Shown in pieces: positions 62,461-64,000 of a stretch of 64,000 nucleotides of DNA; within the stretch, counting starts at the first letter, position 1; every line of letters starts with the position of its first letter. The notes under the pieces are model-generated. The model saw only the letters and a program-made list of their open reading frames with translations, searched no databases and was not told where the DNA came from. Source of the DNA: Chamaelirium japonicum (lineage: Eukaryota > Streptophyta > Magnoliopsida > Liliales > Melanthiaceae); the NCBI GenBank assembly GCA_947650365.1, contig OX393557.1, forward strand, positions 28,927,740-28,991,739. The letters run 5' to 3'. The position numbers were made by a program, and so were the translations under genes.

Positions 62461-63256
62461 CTATTAGATGGGGGGAGGTGGGCTGAAGTCGCACCCCTTC
62501 CCCTTATTTTTTGGTTGTCCCTCACGTGGGAGAAGATATGCTTAAAGGGAGGAGGGGTCGGATTCATTGCCTACTCCTCCTCTCCATCTCTACTAGCCAA
62601 TCCTGGTGGAAGGAGGAAGAGACTTCCCTACTTTAGATTAGGGGAAGGAGCCAAACTCTAGCTCATTCCCTCTCTTTCTTTTGAGCCGTTGATTTCAATC
62701 GTTTGACATAGGAGGTGCTTGGGTTTGGTTCCTTCTTTTTCTCCCAAATAGAGTCCCACCACAAGGAGGGGAGGAGCCCCCTCCCCTGCGACTAACAATG
62801 GTAACACAAGGCTCAATCCCTCCTCGGCAACCAGGCCGGCACAGCCACCGAAGGGGAGGAGTTGATCCCCTCCCCTGCGATCGACAACGGCAACACCGGA
62901 CTTAATCCCTCCTCCGCAAACCAGGCCGGCACAGTCACCAAATTGGAGATGCTCCTGCCCCACGGGTGTATTTGCATGATAGATCAGGGAGGAGAGGTTC
63001 GATCCCTCCCCCGCACCACCTTCTCCGACAAGCACCACTAGCAGCCAGGAGGGGGTTATGAGCTCCCCCTTCCCTTCACTTAAAATGTGGGGGGCCGGTA
63101 AGTCAACATCCTCCATGACATATGTACCGTCAACAACGAGGAGAGGGCTATGAACTCCCCTCCCTAATGTTAACACATGTCCATAATCGAAAGAGTCATC
63201 AGAGGTAAAATGATCCAACCATATTTCAGGATTGTTGACTAGCGACCGCTCAGGGT
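62461..63256. other. GGGAGG-rich sequence with an internal repeat; unrecognised minus frame
   Basis: A 186-codon minus-strand frame at 62658-63218 has no recognisable domain. It overlaps a tandem pair containing CAGGCCGGCACAGYCACC (near 62829 and 62922), so composition probably explains it. Confidence 0.35.
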
Positions 63257-63389
63257 CAAATATTCTGGTATTTAATAAAATTCCCTATAGTTACCTTTTC
63301 ACTCCTCATTTTTTAATTTTTTTATTCATTTAACTCGAGGGCAAAAAGGTAATGATGGGGGGATTTTATTAAATGGAATATTTGAGGAG
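63257..63389. mobile_element. Inverted-repeat (MITE-like) element
   Basis: TCAAATATTCTGGTATTTAA at the left pairs with TTAAATGGAATATTTGAGGA at the right, continuing through TAAAATTCCC/GGGATTTTA and TTACCTTTT/AAAAGGTAA. About 133 bp. Confidence 0.55.
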
Positions 63390-63483
63390 GTTAATCATGA
63401 AACCTAAAACGTGAGGAGGTCCTATAATATCAATATTTGTTAGGGGATCATATGCAAAAATCCCTATTTTAAAAGGCTACATG

Positions 63484-63937
63484 TAGGGCTGGTAATTTCG
63501 GACCCAACACGGCAGACCCGACACGAAGTTAGCGGGTCTGGGTCTGGGCTAAACGGGTTCGGGTCGTAAATGGGTCGACACGATAGACCCGTTTAATAAA
63601 CGGGTCAGGTCCGGATTTAGGGTCCGGACACGGTAGACCCAGGAAGACCCGTTTAATATTCAACAAGTCGTGTCAGGTCGGGTCTACCCGCAATCCGATA
63701 CTGTAATATATAGTATCAGCAGGTCTATCGGGTTAGGTCGGGTCAAGTCGGATTGGGTCAATAAACCCGTGTGGTAAACAGGTCTAACAGGTCTTATCGG
63801 GTCTACCCGTTTATAAACGGGTTTAGAATCTAGACACGATTAGTTAAACGGGTCGGATCCGGGTCTATGGGTTTTGGGCATGACCCGAAACTAGACACGA
63901 CACGAACCCGACCCGACACGACCCATTGCCACCCCTA
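63484..63937. mobile_element. Non-autonomous hAT element B
   Basis: Ends TAGGGCTGGTAAT and ATTGCCACCCCTA, with target duplications GCTACATG (63476-63483) and GCTACAGG (63938-63945), seven of eight matching. The interior has AAACGGGTC and TCGGGTC motifs in both orientations, as in elements A and C. Confidence 0.88.
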
Positions 63938-64000
63938 GCTACAGGTTGTATTTCTCAAAAAAAAAAAGGCTACAGGTTGTGGACTACGGGCAGTGGACGT

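Noticed and set aside
62658-63218. 186-codon minus frame as a gene
   Set aside because: Repeats and GGGAGG-rich composition explain it; no recognised motif, no promoter or splice context.

Overview
The window is plant nuclear DNA, very probably from a flowering plant and perhaps a monocot. The reasons are: one intact plant-specific cell-wall glycosyltransferase gene with GC-rich third codon positions, a background of plant Copia and Gypsy LTR fossils, hAT, CACTA, Helitron and LINE remains, and (TA)n-bounded foldback elements resembling rice Micron. The species cannot be named from sequence alone. There is one convincing intact host protein gene in 64 kb. Almost everything else is layered transposon sequence.

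Layout. 1-1050: GA and TA microsatellites with a small (TA)n-bounded hairpin element. 1.3-7.2 kb: an old Copia copy split by a 2.6-kb Gypsy LTR. 7.3-7.8 kb: a small hAT element with a perfect 8-bp target duplication. 8.4-11.5 kb: two non-autonomous Helitrons in opposite orientation. 11.75-14.06 kb: a Gypsy solo LTR. 14.6-18.5 kb: a dense array of foldback elements of several unrelated families, mostly separated by long (TA)n tracts. 18.5-20.5 kb: a CACTA-like end, two degenerate tandem repeats and an LTR promoter region. 20.56-25.91 kb: a tandem duplication (about 2.2 kb of shared sequence) carrying a LINE RNase H region and a Helitron; one copy has taken a later hAT insertion and the other preserves the empty site. 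27.4-29.3 kb: the host gene, a GT34 galactosyltransferase of the galactomannan (GMGT/MUCI10) type, on the minus strand with a TATA-like box and two upstream G-boxes. 30.8-37.7 kb: a gag-only Copia-type element (TR-GAG class). 38.75-40.83 kb: a diverged solo LTR of a related family. 42.2-42.6 kb: another hAT. 42.65-45.97 kb: a CACTA-like fragment interrupted by a young 3-kb element with identical 175-bp LTRs. 46.1-46.7 kb: more (TA)n-bounded foldbacks. 46.79-51.33 kb: a 4.5-kb Helitron inserted inside a (TA)n tract, carrying fragments of a YTH-domain (ECT-type) gene, a probable DUF616 gene and an actin-depolymerizing-factor gene. 53-54.2 kb: two inverted-repeat MITEs. 54.5-62.5 kb: Copia fossil pieces around a complete LTR, with a second short-LTR element (58.37-61.01 kb) carrying a thaumatin-like gene fragment. 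63.48-63.94 kb: a fourth hAT with a near-perfect target duplication.

Three points stand out. First, the diverse (TA)n-bounded foldbacks suggest repeated targeting of TA microsatellites. Second, two unrelated mechanisms (Helitron and short-LTR retroelement) have each captured host gene fragments within 15 kb. Third, the nesting can be read as a relative chronology: identical LTRs, an empty site, and a Helitron splitting a microsatellite. All family assignments rest on reading motifs by eye; no database search was run.
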